This document shows positions 25,752 to 36,641 of a DNA stretch of 50,038 nt, piece by piece. Each line of letters starts with the position of its first letter. The first letter of the stretch is position 1. This DNA comes from Desulfovibrionaceae bacterium (GTDB lineage: Bacteria; Desulfobacterota; Desulfovibrionia; Desulfovibrionales; Desulfovibrionaceae), in assembly GCA_017454105.1 (NCBI GenBank), contig JAFTDR010000078.1:1-50038 (forward strand). Reading direction: 5' to 3'. Under the pieces are notes generated by a model. The model did not search any database. It saw only the letters and a program-made list of their open reading frames with translations, and was not told the DNA's origin. The position numbers and the translations under genes are program-made.

Positions 25752-26378
25752 TCAAATCTCCGTGCAGCTTTCCCGCACAATGACACAGGAGCCCTTTGTC
25801 GCGGCTGTCACCGCCGCGACAAAGGGCTCAGCACAGACAATTGGCAGGCGAAGATGAAGCGTGATGGATTCGCCGAATTCCTCACTAAGAACAGTGACGG
25901 AATGGGCGGCAAAAAGACGGGTGCAAAGAGGGTGCGCGGCGTAGGAAATTGTCACGCGGAGAGTCTGCATTGGACAGTATTCCCTGGTCGCAAGACCTGC
26001 GAGATTTTCGCGGACTGCATCCTGATAGGCGCGCACAAGCCCGCCTGTCCCAAGCTTTATGCCGCCAAACCAACGGGTGACAACAAGACAGACATGGCCT
26101 ATGCCCGAATGCAAAAGGATGGTGAGCATTGGCCGGCCGGCCGTTCCACGGGGTTCGCCGTCATCGGATGATGCGGCATGCCCCGTATCCCCGCTCGCCC
26201 CGCCCACACATGCCCAGCAATTGTGCGTCGCATCGGGATGAAGGGAGCGGACCTCTTCAACAAAGGCCCGGCCATCAGCCAAATCGGCCACATAGCTTGC
26301 CTGCGCAAGAAATCGGCTGCGCTTGATCACAAGCTCACAGGTGTGCGGCTGCGCGCGCGTTGCGAGCGGAATCTCCAC
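25752..26378 (-). CDS. yigZ: YigZ/IMPACT family protein
   Basis: A 208-aa protein of the IMPACT (UPF0029) family. The N-terminal domain shows the hallmark THNCWACVGG, DDGEPRGTAGRPML and VVTRWFGGIKLGTGGLVRAY stretches, followed by a ferredoxin-like C-terminal domain. Bacterial members are implicated in translation or nucleic-acid binding, without an agreed function. It lies 29 bases after rel/spoT and directly before hypD, so it is probably co-transcribed with both. Confidence 0.9.
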   Translation of the reverse strand: MEIPLATRAQPHTCELVIKRSRFLAQASYVADLADGRAFVEEVRSLHPDATHNCWACVGGASGDTGHAASSDDGEPRGTAGRPMLTILLHSGIGHVCLVVTRWFGGIKLGTGGLVRAYQDAVRENLAGLATREYCPMQTLRVTISYAAHPLCTRLFAAHSVTVLSEEFGESITLHLRLPIVCAEPFVAAVTAATKGSCVIVRESCTEI

Positions 26379-26407
26379 AAAACATCCTCCTGTCGTTATT
26401 CTACAAT

Positions 26408-28579
26408 CTAGCCTTCGCTCTCCCGAATAACCTCAAGAACGCAGGGCACAGCCCGGACATCCTCAATCAACTTGTAGAGCTGCGTCGTATTGCGCACCTC
26501 AATTGTGAAGGTGAGCTTCGCCCGTCCATCCACAGTCGAATCCATGACGAGATTGCCGATATTGACCTGGTGGCTCGCAATGACCTGGGATATGGCCGCA
26601 AGAGCACCTGGCGAATTCTTGGATATGACAAACATGCCCGTTGTGTAGGGCTTCTGCTCCTCGTCGTCCCAGTTCACATCAATTATGCGCTCAATTTCCA
26701 TATTGCCGACATTGGGACAGTCGCGGCGGTGTACGGTAATCCCGACACCGCGGCTGATATAGCCGACAATCGGATCCCCAGGCACAGGATTGCAGCACTG
26801 TGCAAAACGCATCAGGATGCCGTCGATGCCGGATATGCTCACCCCCTCACGCTTCTTTGGCGCCTCCTCCTTCTTCTCGATCACCGGAATCTGCGGGTGG
26901 CTCACCTTCTCGTCATTTGGATGCAAAACAGCGTAGAGACGGTTTAAGACTTTGCGCGAGGTGATGTGCCCATAGCCTATCGCGGCCATAAGATCGTCGA
27001 CAGAGTCAAACTTGAGATCCTGGGCGACAAGCACAAAATTCCCGTCCTTGGCCGCCTTCGCCGTGTTCAGATTGACCTTCCGCCCTTCCTTCTCAAGAAT
27101 CTCCTGACCGAGACGCACCGCGCGTGTGCGCTCTTCTGTGCGCAAATAGCGCTGGATATAGCTTCTCGCTTTGGCCGTTTTGACCATCGAAAGCCAATCC
27201 CGGTTCGGATTGCGGTTTGGATCCGTGATAATCTCGACAAGATCGCCGTTCTTCAGTTCCGTATTGAGCGGCATGAGCCTATCGTTTATCTTGGCGCCAG
27301 CACAGTGGGCCCCGACCTTGGAATGTATCTGGAAGGCAAAATCAAGCGGTGTTGCGCCCTCAGGCAATTCCTTGACATCCCCGGCAGGGGTGTAGACATA
27401 GACCTCGTCTTTAAAGAGATCCATTTTGAGCGAGCGCATAAACTCGCGCGAATCGGTCTCCCCGCCCTGACGCTCGAATATTTCCCTTAGCCACGAAAAC
27501 TGCTCAAGATCCTTGGAATTGACCCGGCCTTTCTCCTTATAGAGCCAATGCGCCGCAACACCGTGCTCAGCCTGCCTGTGCATCTCCTCGGTCCTGATTT
27601 GAATCTCAATGCGTTCAGCCTCAGGGCCGATGACTGTTGTGTGCAGGCTTTGGTAGCCATTGGCCTTGGGCATGGAGATATAGTCCTTAAAGCGCCCATG
27701 GACAGGCTTCCACTGTGAATGCACAAGCCCGAGGACCGCGTAGCAGTCGCGGATATCCTTGACCAAGACGCGAAAGGCCATAATGTCGTGCATCTCATCG
27801 AGAGTCAAAGACTGCGACTGCATCTTCTTGTAGATGCTGTACTTATGCTTTATGCGGCCGTAGACTGTGCCCTTCACGCCATTTTCATCGAGCAGGCCGC
27901 GGATGAGCGCGACCACTTTGTCGATGATATGCTTTTCAACGACCTGGTGCTTTTCAAGCCAGGATTCTATTTGATTAAAGATGTCGGGCTGCAGATACTT
28001 GAAGCTTAGATCCTCCAGATCGCGCTTCAAAATATACAGGCCAAGACGATTGGCAAGCGGCGCATAAATATCCATGGTCTCCTGGGCTATGCGCTTCTGC
28101 TTGTGGGTCTTTTGAAAATCAAGGGTCGACATATTGTGGAGACGGTCGGCCAGTTTGACCATAAGGACGCGCATGTCGTGGCTCATGGCCAAAATCATCT
28201 TGCGGATATTCTCAGCCTGCGCCTCTTCCTTGTTTTCAAAAGTGATGGTGCTGATTTTTGTGACACCATCGACGATATCCGCGACCTCCTCGCCAAACTC
28301 GGCGTCAATATCCTCGATCGTCGCCTTGGTGTCCTCAACTGTGTCGTGCAAGAGCCCCGCCGCTATCGTTGGCGCGTCAAACCCCATGCTTGCCAAGGTG
28401 TGGGCAACGGCAAGGGGATGCGAAAGGTACGGCTCACCGGACAGACGCGTCTGTCCTTCGTGATAGGCGGCGGCAAAGACATAGGCCTTCTGGATAAGGC
28501 TGACATCCTCACCAGCATTGTCCTTGGTAAAGATGTCCAGGATTTGCTGAATTCGTATCATCACATCGGAACTAGCCAT
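26408..28579 (-). CDS. spoT: bifunctional (p)ppGpp synthetase/hydrolase
   Basis: This 723-aa Rel/SpoT-type enzyme makes and degrades the alarmone (p)ppGpp. In order: an HD hydrolase domain with intact HDTVEDT, a synthetase domain containing RFKDYISMPKANGYQSLHTT (the RxKD form seen in bifunctional enzymes, not the ExDD of RelA), a TGS domain (VYTPAGDVKELPEGATPLDF), and a C-terminal ACT domain. The start is placed at ATG 28579 (MASSDVMIRIQQILDIF); a TTG ten codons upstream (28609) is also possible, and neither has a strong ribosome-binding site. It heads the yigZ-hypD-hypE-ATPase run. Confidence 0.93.
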   Translation of the reverse strand: MASSDVMIRIQQILDIFTKDNAGEDVSLIQKAYVFAAAYHEGQTRLSGEPYLSHPLAVAHTLASMGFDAPTIAAGLLHDTVEDTKATIEDIDAEFGEEVADIVDGVTKISTITFENKEEAQAENIRKMILAMSHDMRVLMVKLADRLHNMSTLDFQKTHKQKRIAQETMDIYAPLANRLGLYILKRDLEDLSFKYLQPDIFNQIESWLEKHQVVEKHIIDKVVALIRGLLDENGVKGTVYGRIKHKYSIYKKMQSQSLTLDEMHDIMAFRVLVKDIRDCYAVLGLVHSQWKPVHGRFKDYISMPKANGYQSLHTTVIGPEAERIEIQIRTEEMHRQAEHGVAAHWLYKEKGRVNSKDLEQFSWLREIFERQGGETDSREFMRSLKMDLFKDEVYVYTPAGDVKELPEGATPLDFAFQIHSKVGAHCAGAKINDRLMPLNTELKNGDLVEIITDPNRNPNRDWLSMVKTAKARSYIQRYLRTEERTRAVRLGQEILEKEGRKVNLNTAKAAKDGNFVLVAQDLKFDSVDDLMAAIGYGHITSRKVLNRLYAVLHPNDEKVSHPQIPVIEKKEEAPKKREGVSISGIDGILMRFAQCCNPVPGDPIVGYISRGVGITVHRRDCPNVGNMEIERIIDVNWDDEEQKPYTTGMFVISKNSPGALAAISQVIASHQVNIGNLVMDSTVDGRAKLTFTIEVRNTTQLYKLIEDVRAVPCVLEVIRESEG

Positions 28580-28838
28580 CGTCACAGACCGACGGGCTTC
28601 CTGCTTCAAAGACCTCGTACCCTACTATCTCCACAGGCGTGTATTCGGACGGTTCCCGCCCTATTCTTGCGTGTGATCTCCATTGCGGCCCGCAGTCGGA
28701 TGATTTCGCTTGCTCTCGTCCAAGACATCAGCCAGACCTAAGCCCTGGCGCAGCAAACATTCGGGCACCCACATACACGAAGATACTGAAAAAGAGAGCG
28801 TACGGCTTGAAGTTCCCGAACGCCCCCCACTGTATAAA

Positions 28839-28867
28839 GCCCTGGATTTTTTTAGGTCGTCCAGGGC
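28839..28867 (-). terminator. terminator after the EIIA gene
   Basis: On the minus strand GCCCTGGA (28867-28860) pairs with TCCAGGGC (28846-28839), followed by TTTATAC. It separates the rpoN block from rel/spoT. The rest of the 28580-28885 gap holds no gene that I can support. Confidence 0.7.
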
Positions 28868-28885
28868 ACCCGCAGCTTTTCTCGC

Positions 28886-29338
28886 CTATTGCTTCGCTTC
28901 GCTCTGTTTCGCTTTTTTTGCCCGCTGATTGAGCATGCTCCCGGCAACAACTATACCGTCGGACCCCGCTTTGCGCGCCGTCTCAGCGAGCGCATACAGA
29001 GGCTCGGCTCTGTGGGAAAACACTTTGAGCAGCATAGGGAGATTGACTCCTGTCACGACTTCGACATTGTGCTTGCCTAAGAGGGAGAGCGCGATATTGG
29101 TCGGATTTCCCCCGAACATATCGGTCAAAACAAGCACACCTGCGCCATTGTCAAGACGATTGGCCGCGTCGTTTAAACGGGCCACAGTCTCGCTCACGTC
29201 CAAAGTCGTTGTTATGCTGATCGCTGCGCAATCATACTGCTGTCCCAAGATAAATTCCGCAGCCCGGAGCAATGCCTGGCCAAGGTCACCATGGGACACG
29301 ATCACAATGCCGACAGAATCCTCAATGTGTTCAGGCAT
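28886..29338 (-). CDS. PTS EIIA, mannose family
   Basis: A 150-aa single-domain EIIA of the mannose-type PTS. His16 in VSHGDLG is the phosphorylation site, and TDMFGGNPTNIALSLL is the conserved loop. No IIB, IIC or IID partners are nearby, and in Desulfovibrionales this gene characteristically closes the rpoN-hpf-rapZ block, so a regulatory phosphorelay role is as likely as sugar uptake. AAGGAG lies 6 bases before the start. The C-terminus has an unusual Lys/Ala/Glu tail (QRAKKAKQSEAKQ). Confidence 0.9.
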   Translation of the reverse strand: MPEHIEDSVGIVIVSHGDLGQALLRAAEFILGQQYDCAAISITTTLDVSETVARLNDAANRLDNGAGVLVLTDMFGGNPTNIALSLLGKHNVEVVTGVNLPMLLKVFSHRAEPLYALAETARKAGSDGIVVAGSMLNQRAKKAKQSEAKQ

Positions 29339-29365
29339 AAAGAACTCCTTTTGTGCAAAAGACCG

Positions 29366-30244
29366 TCATCCGAGCTCGAGATGGCGGTGTTCGAGCGATG
29401 TGGGATACGCCTGCTCACGCAAATAGTTCGCGAGCGCGACAGCAAAAGCGACCGACCTATGCCGCCCTCCTGTGCAGCCGAGCGCAATTGTCACGCGGTA
29501 GCGTCCTTCAGCCTCCATGAGAGGCAGAAGAAAAGCCAGAAGATCCGTGAGTTTATCCCTGTAGATCTGGGCGTCTTTCTCGGCGAAAACATAGTCCGAG
29601 ACAGCCGGATCCATACCGCTCAACGGACGAAGAGATTCGACAAAATAGGGATTGGGCAAAAAACGAAGATCAAAGACCATATCGGCTTCCCGCGGCACGC
29701 CGTACTTGAAACCGAAGGAGACAACATTGACGCGAAGGACGCGCTGCCTGTTTTCGCGGGAGCGGAATCGCTGCTGAATTGTTCTGCGCAGATCATGAAT
29801 GGAATAGGCCGTTGTGTCCACAACAAGATCCGCCTGCTCCTTTACGGAATCAAGACGCATTTTCTCGGCAACAATCGCGGCCTCAAGCCCCATGCCCTCC
29901 TTTTCAAGCGGATGCGGCCGCCGCGTCTGGGCATAGCGCTGAATAAGAATCGAAACATCCGCTGTCACGAAGATCACAAAGGGCCTGATATCCTTTTTCG
30001 CAAGTGTCTCAAGAGTTCGCGCTATCTCCTCCTTGAAACCACTCTGGCGTATGTCCATACCAAGCGCAATTCCCGCGAAATGCGCCATGGACGGCCGGCG
30101 CATCATTGCGATCATATCGGGCGCAAGGCTTGCCGGAAGCCCATCCACTGTAAAAAAGCGGAGATCTTCGAACACTCTAAGTGCCGTACTCTTTCCGGCA
30201 CCGGAAAGTCCTGTGACAATACAAACGGAAAGAGATTCTTTCAT
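29366..30244 (-). CDS. rapZ: RapZ, RNA-binding P-loop protein
   Basis: RapZ (292 aa) in enterobacteria senses glucosamine-6-phosphate and steers an sRNA to RNase E; its role here is unproven. The N-terminal Walker A GLSGAGKST is intact, and the C-terminal sensor domain has DLRFLPNPYF and the ligand-site stretch GCTGGRHRSV. The start at 30244 (MKESLSVC) is chosen because GGGGGA precedes it by the normal distance; ATG 30256 and a longer frame are less likely. It follows the RapZ-RpoN fusion by 19 bases. Compared with the fusion protein, this copy keeps all key residues. Confidence 0.93.
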   Translation of the reverse strand: MKESLSVCIVTGLSGAGKSTALRVFEDLRFFTVDGLPASLAPDMIAMMRRPSMAHFAGIALGMDIRQSGFKEEIARTLETLAKKDIRPFVIFVTADVSILIQRYAQTRRPHPLEKEGMGLEAAIVAEKMRLDSVKEQADLVVDTTAYSIHDLRRTIQQRFRSRENRQRVLRVNVVSFGFKYGVPREADMVFDLRFLPNPYFVESLRPLSGMDPAVSDYVFAEKDAQIYRDKLTDLLAFLLPLMEAEGRYRVTIALGCTGGRHRSVAFAVALANYLREQAYPTSLEHRHLELG

Positions 30245-30263
30245 CCTGTCCCCCATGCAAGAC

Positions 30264-32327
30264 TCAGCGGACCCTGCGTCCAGAAGAGGAGGCAATGCCG
30301 ATAAGACTGCGGTACTTGGCCACAGTTCTGCGGGCCATCGATGTATGGAGGCGCTCATTCAAAATGGCGGTTAATTCGTCATCACTTAAAGGATGCGCCG
30401 GATCCTCAGATTCTATCAGCTCGCGCAGCATAATCTGCACGCTCACCGAACTCACAATCCGCCCATCATCCGTCTCAAGCCCGCTCGCAAAAAAAGTCTT
30501 CATCGGAAAAAGGCCGAAGGAAGTCGCAATCGTGTGCTTGACCGTGACCCTGCTCACTGTCGACTCATCCCTGCCTGTATCCGAGGCGACACGGCTCAAA
30601 GTCAAAGGGACGATCTGCATGGGCCCACTCTGAAAAAAAGCTCTCTGCAGACGCACAAGACTTTCAGCCACAAGATAGATGCTCTGTGAGCGCGGATCCA
30701 GGCTGGCAAACCAAGATGTGCGCTCCTCTGTCGTGTCCAAAAAGACATCGCGGGCACAGGGTTTGCCTTGTCCGCGCAATCGGACGACAAAGCGGCCGTT
30801 CACAGAACGCACCGAGACATCCGCAAGAGACTCCCAAAACGTGAAACATGGCCTTGGGGCAAGCGCCGCAAGAATGTCGAGTATGGCAGGGGAATCGAGA
30901 GAGGCCGCACGCGCAGCTGTATACAAAGCGTGAAAGTTTCCCCCAAGAATGTCCTCGACATGCTCATCCACAAAAGAATAGAGCGTGGAATCCCGGCTAT
31001 AGCCACGGTCTTTCACCTGCACAAGCAGACATTCCCTGGCATCCTTTGTGGCCGATCCGATCGGATCAAAATGCTGAATGCGCTCAAGAACAGGCACGAC
31101 TTCCAAAACCGGACGCTTTGTCCTCACGGCCATTTCCTCAACACCACCCGGCAGATAGCCCTCAGAGTTTATGTGATCGAGAATGACCTCTCCGATTATC
31201 CGCGCGGAATCCGTGCAGAAGGTCTTGTCGAGCTGCTCTTTAAGGTATTGCCGAAGCGTCTTCGCTGTCTGCTGATCGGCGCTTTTTGTCCCAGACGTCT
31301 GACCGGACATTTGAAAGGATGCGGCCGTATCCTGATCCTTTGGGTCATTCAGATCGTCTTGGTCATTTGAATGGAGATCCTGCGGATTTTGGTCATTCGG
31401 ATTTTGGTCGTTTGGCTCGCCGCGCTCCCTATCCCTGTGCTTCACAGTGACATCGCAGCCCCGGCGTATGTAGTGGTCCGCAACAGCGAGGGCGAAGGCG
31501 ACAGAGCGGTAGCGTCCGTGAGTACTCCCGAAGGCTATGTGACATTCTCCCTGATTCGCTGCCTTAAGATGCGAAGTATCGGCAAAGCGCGTGAGCAGAT
31601 CGTCTAAGAGGGTTAGGATATGCTCCAAATACTCTTTTGCGCGTCTGTTCGAAAAAAACGTGTCCACAAGCGCTCTGTCATCCTTGCTTGTGTTCTCCTG
31701 GCTTGCGTTCTCCTGGCTTGTGTTCTCCTGGCTATCGCGCTCTCTGTCTCCTGACAAACCGTTGGATAGACCATGAGAAAAATCCAAGGGCAAAAAACGC
31801 AGATCAAGCAGGAAGGCCACATCGTCAGGATAGCCAGATGCGACGCAAAACGATGTGACGCGTATGCGCGGCAACATGTCAGGGCGCGCAAAAAAACTAA
31901 ACAGGCGGCTTCGCAACAATGGCTCTGAGCAGTCGGTCTCAAGTATGCAATCCGCACTGTCGCGAAGCACGCCCAGACAATCAGATGCGTCACGCGCATC
32001 CAGTCCATATCTCCGTGATAAACCAGCCCTCCGTGCGTGCAGAGTATCCTTTGTCTCGAGATAAAAAACAAAGGGATGGAGATTCCTCGCCCTAAGCTCC
32101 ACAAGGACCTTGTGGGAGTCTTTTGCAGAGTTGCCTCGAACATCCAGTCCAAGTACTATTCCCGCACTGTGCGTCAGCATTCCGGGCAACGCAAGCAAAT
32201 CCGGTACCAGGGCCATAGGCAAACCGTCTACGGTGTAATACCCCATTGTCTTAACAATGCTCAGAACCGTGCTTATTTCAGCACCGATCGGCCCAACCAC
32301 TATATACACGGGACATTTTGTTTTCAT
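30264..32327 (-). CDS. RapZ-like / sigma-54 (RpoN) fusion protein
   Basis: This 687-aa chimera joins a degenerate RapZ (residues 1-300) to most of an RpoN (355-687). In the RapZ half the Walker A GLSGAGKST has become GPIGAEIST (Lys lost) and the sensor stretch GCTGGRHRSV has become GSTHGRYRSV. The linker 301-355 is Asn/Asp/Gln-rich (NDQNPNDQNPQD), and there is an insertion SQENTSQENASQENTS at 199-214. The RpoN half has the core-binding region (HFDPIGSATKDARECLLVQV), the HTH (DESTVSRVTVKHTIATSFG) and the RpoN box ARRTVAKYR at 665-673, but lacks the Gln-rich region I needed for activator control. It sits between hpf and rapZ, without a clear ribosome-binding site. No frameshifts are seen over 2 kb, which implies selection. 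Confidence 0.88.
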   Translation of the reverse strand: MKTKCPVYIVVGPIGAEISTVLSIVKTMGYYTVDGLPMALVPDLLALPGMLTHSAGIVLGLDVRGNSAKDSHKVLVELRARNLHPFVFYLETKDTLHARRAGLSRRYGLDARDASDCLGVLRDSADCILETDCSEPLLRSRLFSFFARPDMLPRIRVTSFCVASGYPDDVAFLLDLRFLPLDFSHGLSNGLSGDRERDSQENTSQENASQENTSKDDRALVDTFFSNRRAKEYLEHILTLLDDLLTRFADTSHLKAANQGECHIAFGSTHGRYRSVAFALAVADHYIRRGCDVTVKHRDRERGEPNDQNPNDQNPQDLHSNDQDDLNDPKDQDTAASFQMSGQTSGTKSADQQTAKTLRQYLKEQLDKTFCTDSARIIGEVILDHINSEGYLPGGVEEMAVRTKRPVLEVVPVLERIQHFDPIGSATKDARECLLVQVKDRGYSRDSTLYSFVDEHVEDILGGNFHALYTAARAASLDSPAILDILAALAPRPCFTFWESLADVSVRSVNGRFVVRLRGQGKPCARDVFLDTTEERTSWFASLDPRSQSIYLVAESLVRLQRAFFQSGPMQIVPLTLSRVASDTGRDESTVSRVTVKHTIATSFGLFPMKTFFASGLETDDGRIVSSVSVQIMLRELIESEDPAHPLSDDELTAILNERLHTSMARRTVAKYRSLIGIASSSGRRVR

Positions 32328-32355
32328 ATCTGTTCACACACGAGGGCGCTACACA

Positions 32356-32895
32356 CTACAAAACAGGATCGATCAAACCATACCCCTGGTTGCGGCGGCG
32401 GTAGACGACATTGATACGGTTTGACTCCGCATTGAAGAAAACAAGAAACTCGCTCCCTATTGCCTCAAGCTGCATCAAAGCCTCGTCAAGAAAAAGCGGT
32501 TTTGTGGCAAAACGGGGGGTGCCGACGACCTTGGGATCGCTCGCCTCCTCGCCGTCAAGGGTGTAGGTGAACACATCCACATCCTTTTCCCTCGCTTTGC
32601 GGCGCTGCTCTTTGACCTTTGAGACACGCTTCTTAATCTGCGATTCCACCTTGTCCGACACAAGATCAATGGCCGCATACATGTCGGGATTCTGCTCACC
32701 AGCATTGATGTGCAGCCCTTCCCCTGTCACAGTCACCTCGCAGCGATAGCGAAACTTGTCCACGGAAAGCACAACGTCAATATCCAAGCCCGAGGCTTTT
32801 CCAAAAAAACGGCTGACCTTGTCCATGCGCCTGCGCGCATACTTCTTCAGATGTTCGGATGCCTCAAAGTTCTTGAACGCAATATTGACATTCAT
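32356..32895 (-). CDS. hpf: long-form ribosome hibernation promoting factor
   Basis: A 179-aa long HPF. The N-terminal domain (1-100) binds the 30S decoding region, and the C-terminal domain (about 120-179, IGSEFLVFFNAESNRINVVYRRRNQGYGLIDP) dimerises to form 100S ribosomes under stress. Both domains look complete. It lies 37 bases after rpoN in the conserved order, so expression follows rpoN. Confidence 0.94.
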   Translation of the reverse strand: MNVNIAFKNFEASEHLKKYARRRMDKVSRFFGKASGLDIDVVLSVDKFRYRCEVTVTGEGLHINAGEQNPDMYAAIDLVSDKVESQIKKRVSKVKEQRRKAREKDVDVFTYTLDGEEASDPKVVGTPRFATKPLFLDEALMQLEAIGSEFLVFFNAESNRINVVYRRRNQGYGLIDPVL

Positions 32896-32932
32896 GAATG
32901 AACCTCCCGGTCAAAGGATGATGATAAGCGCC

Positions 32933-34363
32933 CTACCTTGATCGGCGTTTGGCGGAGGAGGATATGCCAAGCTGGGTCCGATACTTGGCGACCGTCCGTC
33001 GGGCTATTGTCAGATGGAGCCGGGCGTTTAAGGCATTGGCCAGGAGATCGTCGCTTAACGGATGCTCAGGATCCTCGCCTGCGATCATCTCCTTAATCAA
33101 TGCCTTAACGCTCTCGGAACCGACAAGTGTGCCATCTGCCTGCTCAAGGGCACTATTGAAGAAATATTTCAACTCAAACACGCCAAAGGGTGTCGCCACA
33201 TACTTGTTTGTCGTAATGCGGCTCACAGTCGACTCGTGCATCTCAATATCGTCGGCTATGTCCCTAAGAATCAGGGGGACAAGCTTTGTCGGTCCCTCGC
33301 AAAAAAATTCCCGCTGATGCCTGACGATACTCTCCGTCACTTTGTAGAGGGTGCGCTGACGCTGGTAGAGACTGCGTATAAGCCATGTGGCTGAACGTTT
33401 CTTCTGCTCGCAGTATTCCCGCTCGCTCTCCGAGACATTCGCCGGAATATCGTTTTTGGCCAAATCGGACATCTGCAGATTGGGCAGGCCATCCTCATTG
33501 AGCGCAATGACGAAATCGTCGTTCACCTTATAGACATAGACATCTGGACAGATATAGGCCGGCTCCTCGTCCCCAAAACTCGCTCCGGGCATAGGCTCCA
33601 AATCCCGGATGATGGTCAAATATTCGCCAAGATCTTCCATATCCAGGTGAAATTTGCGCAATAAAGGCTTGTAGCGCTTCGCCTCAATATCCTCGAGGTG
33701 TTCTGTCACAAGCGCAACCAGAATGGGATCCCGATCGTATTTTCTGTCCTTAAGCTGAATGAGCAGACACTCCTTCGCATTCCTCGCCGCGACGCCGACC
33801 GGATCAAAGCGCTGTATGTAGCCTAAAACCGTTTCAACAGCCTCAGGGGTCGCTCCGGTCTTTTCAACTATGTCGCCAATCTCCGCCTCAAAATAGCCTG
33901 ACGAGGACAAATTGCCGATAATTTCCTCGCCTATCTTGATCTGCTCCTCTGTGAGCTGAGAAAAATGAAGCTGCCAGAGAAGATGCGCCTCAAGAGTCGG
34001 CTTTGCAGCATAGCGGGCCTCGAACGGAGTAACTTCATCGGAAGACTCTGTTTCCTTGATCTGCTCATGCCGTGAAGCACTGGAAAACTCTCCCAGATAA
34101 TCCTCCCACTGCGCATCTTTCGCGATCTCGCTGTCGTAGACATCGTCGTCATGCGACTCATTGCGCACAACTTCCGGCCCCTGTTCAGGAGGGCCTGCCT
34201 CTGGAATGCGCTCCTCAAGGAAAGGATTCTCAAGTAACTCCTGCTGTATCGTCTCCTGAAGTTCGATACGGGAGAGCTGAAGCAAACGAATTGCCTGCTG
34301 CAGCTGCGGCGTCATCACCATCCGCTGCTGCATTTTCAATTGCTGATGAAGTTCCAACGCCAT
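32933..34363 (-). CDS. rpoN: RNA polymerase sigma-54 factor
   Basis: Full-length sigma-54 (476 aa). The Gln-rich region I is intact (QQLKMQQRMVMTPQLQQAIR) and is followed by an acidic region II. The core-binding domain, the HTH (HESTVSRITTNKYVATPFGV) and the RpoN box ARRTVAKYR near the C-terminus are all present. It directs RNA polymerase to -24/-12 promoters such as the one before flgB at 43274-43289. It is 36 bases downstream of pyrG and heads rpoN-hpf-fusion-rapZ-EIIA. In relatives, kds/lpt genes usually lie between pyrG and rpoN and ptsN after hpf; these are absent here. Confidence 0.96.
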   Translation of the reverse strand: MALELHQQLKMQQRMVMTPQLQQAIRLLQLSRIELQETIQQELLENPFLEERIPEAGPPEQGPEVVRNESHDDDVYDSEIAKDAQWEDYLGEFSSASRHEQIKETESSDEVTPFEARYAAKPTLEAHLLWQLHFSQLTEEQIKIGEEIIGNLSSSGYFEAEIGDIVEKTGATPEAVETVLGYIQRFDPVGVAARNAKECLLIQLKDRKYDRDPILVALVTEHLEDIEAKRYKPLLRKFHLDMEDLGEYLTIIRDLEPMPGASFGDEEPAYICPDVYVYKVNDDFVIALNEDGLPNLQMSDLAKNDIPANVSESEREYCEQKKRSATWLIRSLYQRQRTLYKVTESIVRHQREFFCEGPTKLVPLILRDIADDIEMHESTVSRITTNKYVATPFGVFELKYFFNSALEQADGTLVGSESVKALIKEMIAGEDPEHPLSDDLLANALNARLHLTIARRTVAKYRTQLGISSSAKRRSR

Positions 34364-34399
34364 TCCAATATCCTCGTTCCCCCCACGCTCTACGCCGCA

Positions 34400-36043
<1,644 letters not shown>

Positions 36044-36641
36044 TCACAACCTGCTCTGCTTCAAGGATACAAACGAAATTCTCTTGAGAAGTATACACAC
36101 CTTGCGGCAAAAAATATAGAGGCTGGTTGCGGCCTTTTTTCCCTGCGAAAATCGCAGGGTCACCGCAGTTCCTTTGTACCAGGGTCAGCGCATTCCTTTT
36201 TACAATTTTACTTGATATCTCACCGAGAAAAGATTATGCTAAAATGTTTTAGAAATCGTTGAAAAGCATGGGGAGTACTGTTGTCCAGTGCCCCCTGTTC
36301 GCCGATCGGCAGTATTTCTTTTACGTCTGACCCGCCGCGCCAAACCAAGACAATCGTTGAGAAGGGGGCGTACGACACGTATCTACCGCTGCACAACTGA
36401 CATACTCGGCTGTGTGACCACGACGACGGGAAAAATGGTGATTTTTCCCTGACTTGGCTCAGAGAAAAACGTCGTTTTGGGCCAAAAGCCGCATACAATC
36501 AATGTATTTCGCAAGGTGGCCCTCTGTCTTCATAAGCGCGCAAATCTTGGTTGCGTGCATACTCCGAGAAATATCGTAAGGATACGAGGGGAGATTCGCG
36601 AGGTAGATGCGCTGACTGTCGGGTGAAAATCGGTAAACTTA
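36044..36641. other. 600-bp intergenic region, possible RNA
   Basis: No protein gene is supported; a 92-aa minus frame at 36220-36498 has no family resemblance. Two stable hairpins are visible: CCCTGCGA/TCGCAGGG at 36141-36159 and GGGAAAAAT/ATTTTTCCC at 36428-36449. A promoter-like pair TTGATA (36211-36216), 17 bases, TATGCT (36234-36239) reads rightwards. Together these allow an unidentified small RNA of about 200 nt between roughly 36246 and 36450. I could not fit it to 6S, SRP or tmRNA signatures. Confidence 0.35.
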
